Shown piece by piece: positions 5,801 to 6,167 of a DNA stretch of 6,167 nucleotides. Numbering within the stretch: the first letter of the stretch is position 1; each line of letters begins with the position of its first letter. Source of the DNA: Defluviicoccus sp. (GTDB lineage Bacteria; Pseudomonadota; Alphaproteobacteria; MPNO01); the NCBI GenBank assembly GCA_028820945.1, contig JAPPHW010000095.1, forward strand, positions 1-6,167, in the 5' to 3' direction. Position numbers and translations under genes: made by a program. The notes below the pieces were generated by a model that was not told where the DNA came from, searched no databases, and worked only from the letters and a program-made list of their open reading frames with translations.

Positions 5801-6167
5801 GTGCGGCGGGTTCTCCTGCTTCTCCCGCTGGCGGTCGCGATGGATCTGTCGGCGGCGGCCGCCAAGGAGACCAGGCTGCTCGCGTTCGGCGACAGCCTCA
5901 CCTCGGGTTGGGGGCTTGCTTCGAGGGACGCCTTCCCGGCGCAGCTCGAACGGGCGCTCCATGCCGCCGGGCGCAAGGATGTTCGCGTCATCGCGTCGGG
6001 CGTCGCCGGCGACACCTCGGCCGGCGGGAGGGCGCGGCTCGCGTGGTCGCTCGTCGACCGCCCAGACGCCGCGATCGTCGAGCTCGGCGCGAACGACGGG
6101 CTGCGTGGCCTCGATCCGGCATCGACTTACGACAATCTCGACGCCATCCTGACCGAGCTGAAACGGC
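5801..6167 (+). CDS. tesA: GDSL esterase / acyl-CoA thioesterase I, N-terminal part (runs off the right edge)
   Basis: 122 codons are present from GTG 5801. Residues 1 to about 21 form a signal peptide (MRR, then a Leu-rich core and an Ala-rich end), so the enzyme should act in the periplasm. Block I is FGDSLTSGWGL (29-39) with nucleophile S32. Block II is SGVAGDTSAGG (66-76) with oxyanion G67. Block III is ELGANDGLRG (94-103) with N98. The Asp-His of block V lies beyond the window. These match TesA/arylesterase (SGNH hydrolases), which hydrolyse acyl-CoA thioesters and carboxylic and lysophospholipid esters. GTG 5801 is preferred because no in-frame ATG lies upstream, and the in-frame ATG at 5840 would remove most of the signal peptide. 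Its ribosome site (AAGG, two bases upstream) is poor. The gene is divergent from ybbA-ybbP, the same neighbourhood as in E. coli, suggesting a shared role in handling membrane-derived lipids or esters. Confidence 0.92.
   Translation, partial: MRRVLLLLPLAVAMDLSAAAAKETRLLAFGDSLTSGWGLASRDAFPAQLERALHAAGRKDVRVIASGVAGDTSAGGRARLAWSLVDRPDAAIVELGANDGLRGLDPASTYDNLDAILTELKR

Noticed and set aside
5772..6152. A plus-strand frame starting at ATG 5772 over the tesA region
   Set aside because: It is in a different phase from the GDSL motifs and its translation is Arg/Ser-rich shadow. The tesA frame from GTG 5801 carries the signal peptide and catalytic blocks.

Overview
The window is GC-rich, densely packed bacterial chromosome. 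It probably comes from an alphaproteobacterium. The hints are the base composition, two promoter-like sites close to the alphaproteobacterial CTTGAC/CTATAT pattern, and the membrane pair I read as DUF6152-DUF6644. I cannot name the genus. I see no mobile element, CRISPR array, tRNA or rRNA, and no non-coding stretch longer than about 115 bases.

Layout from left to right. All genes but the last are on the minus strand, so transcription runs right to left. Positions 1-103 hold the 5' part of a membrane protein gene (DUF6644-like, TTG start). It follows by only 4 bases a small exported protein gene (108-476, DUF6152-like). Upstream of that lies a cytosolic-looking BNR/Asp-box beta-propeller gene (518-1579). 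A Bax inhibitor-1/YccA membrane protein gene (1693-2403) comes next. It appears to have its own promoter (2443-2470) and a UUCG-capped hairpin terminator (1651-1670). Positions 2480-5739 hold an ABC exporter operon: a YbbA-type ATPase (5008-5739) overlapping by 4 bases a large FtsX-type permease of the YbbP kind (2480-5011). At the right edge, on the plus strand, is the 5' part of tesA (5801 to the edge), a periplasmic GDSL esterase/thioesterase I, divergent from the ATPase.

The right half is the conserved ybbA-ybbP / tesA neighbourhood, with the same divergent arrangement as in Escherichia coli. An inner-membrane ABC machine of the MacB/FtsX/LolCDE superfamily is paired with a periplasmic lipid-type hydrolase. 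This suggests that hydrophobic substrates lifted from the membrane are passed to or cleaved by TesA. The left half looks like two or three independent units of poorly known function.

The most useful new observations are two nearly identical promoter-like sites (CTTGAT, 16 bases, CCATAT) in front of the Bax inhibitor and ybbA genes. In the divergent gap, the -35 of the ybbA site sits on the tesA ribosome-binding region. The exported DUF6152-like protein would begin with His-His after signal peptide cleavage. I found no wholly new system.
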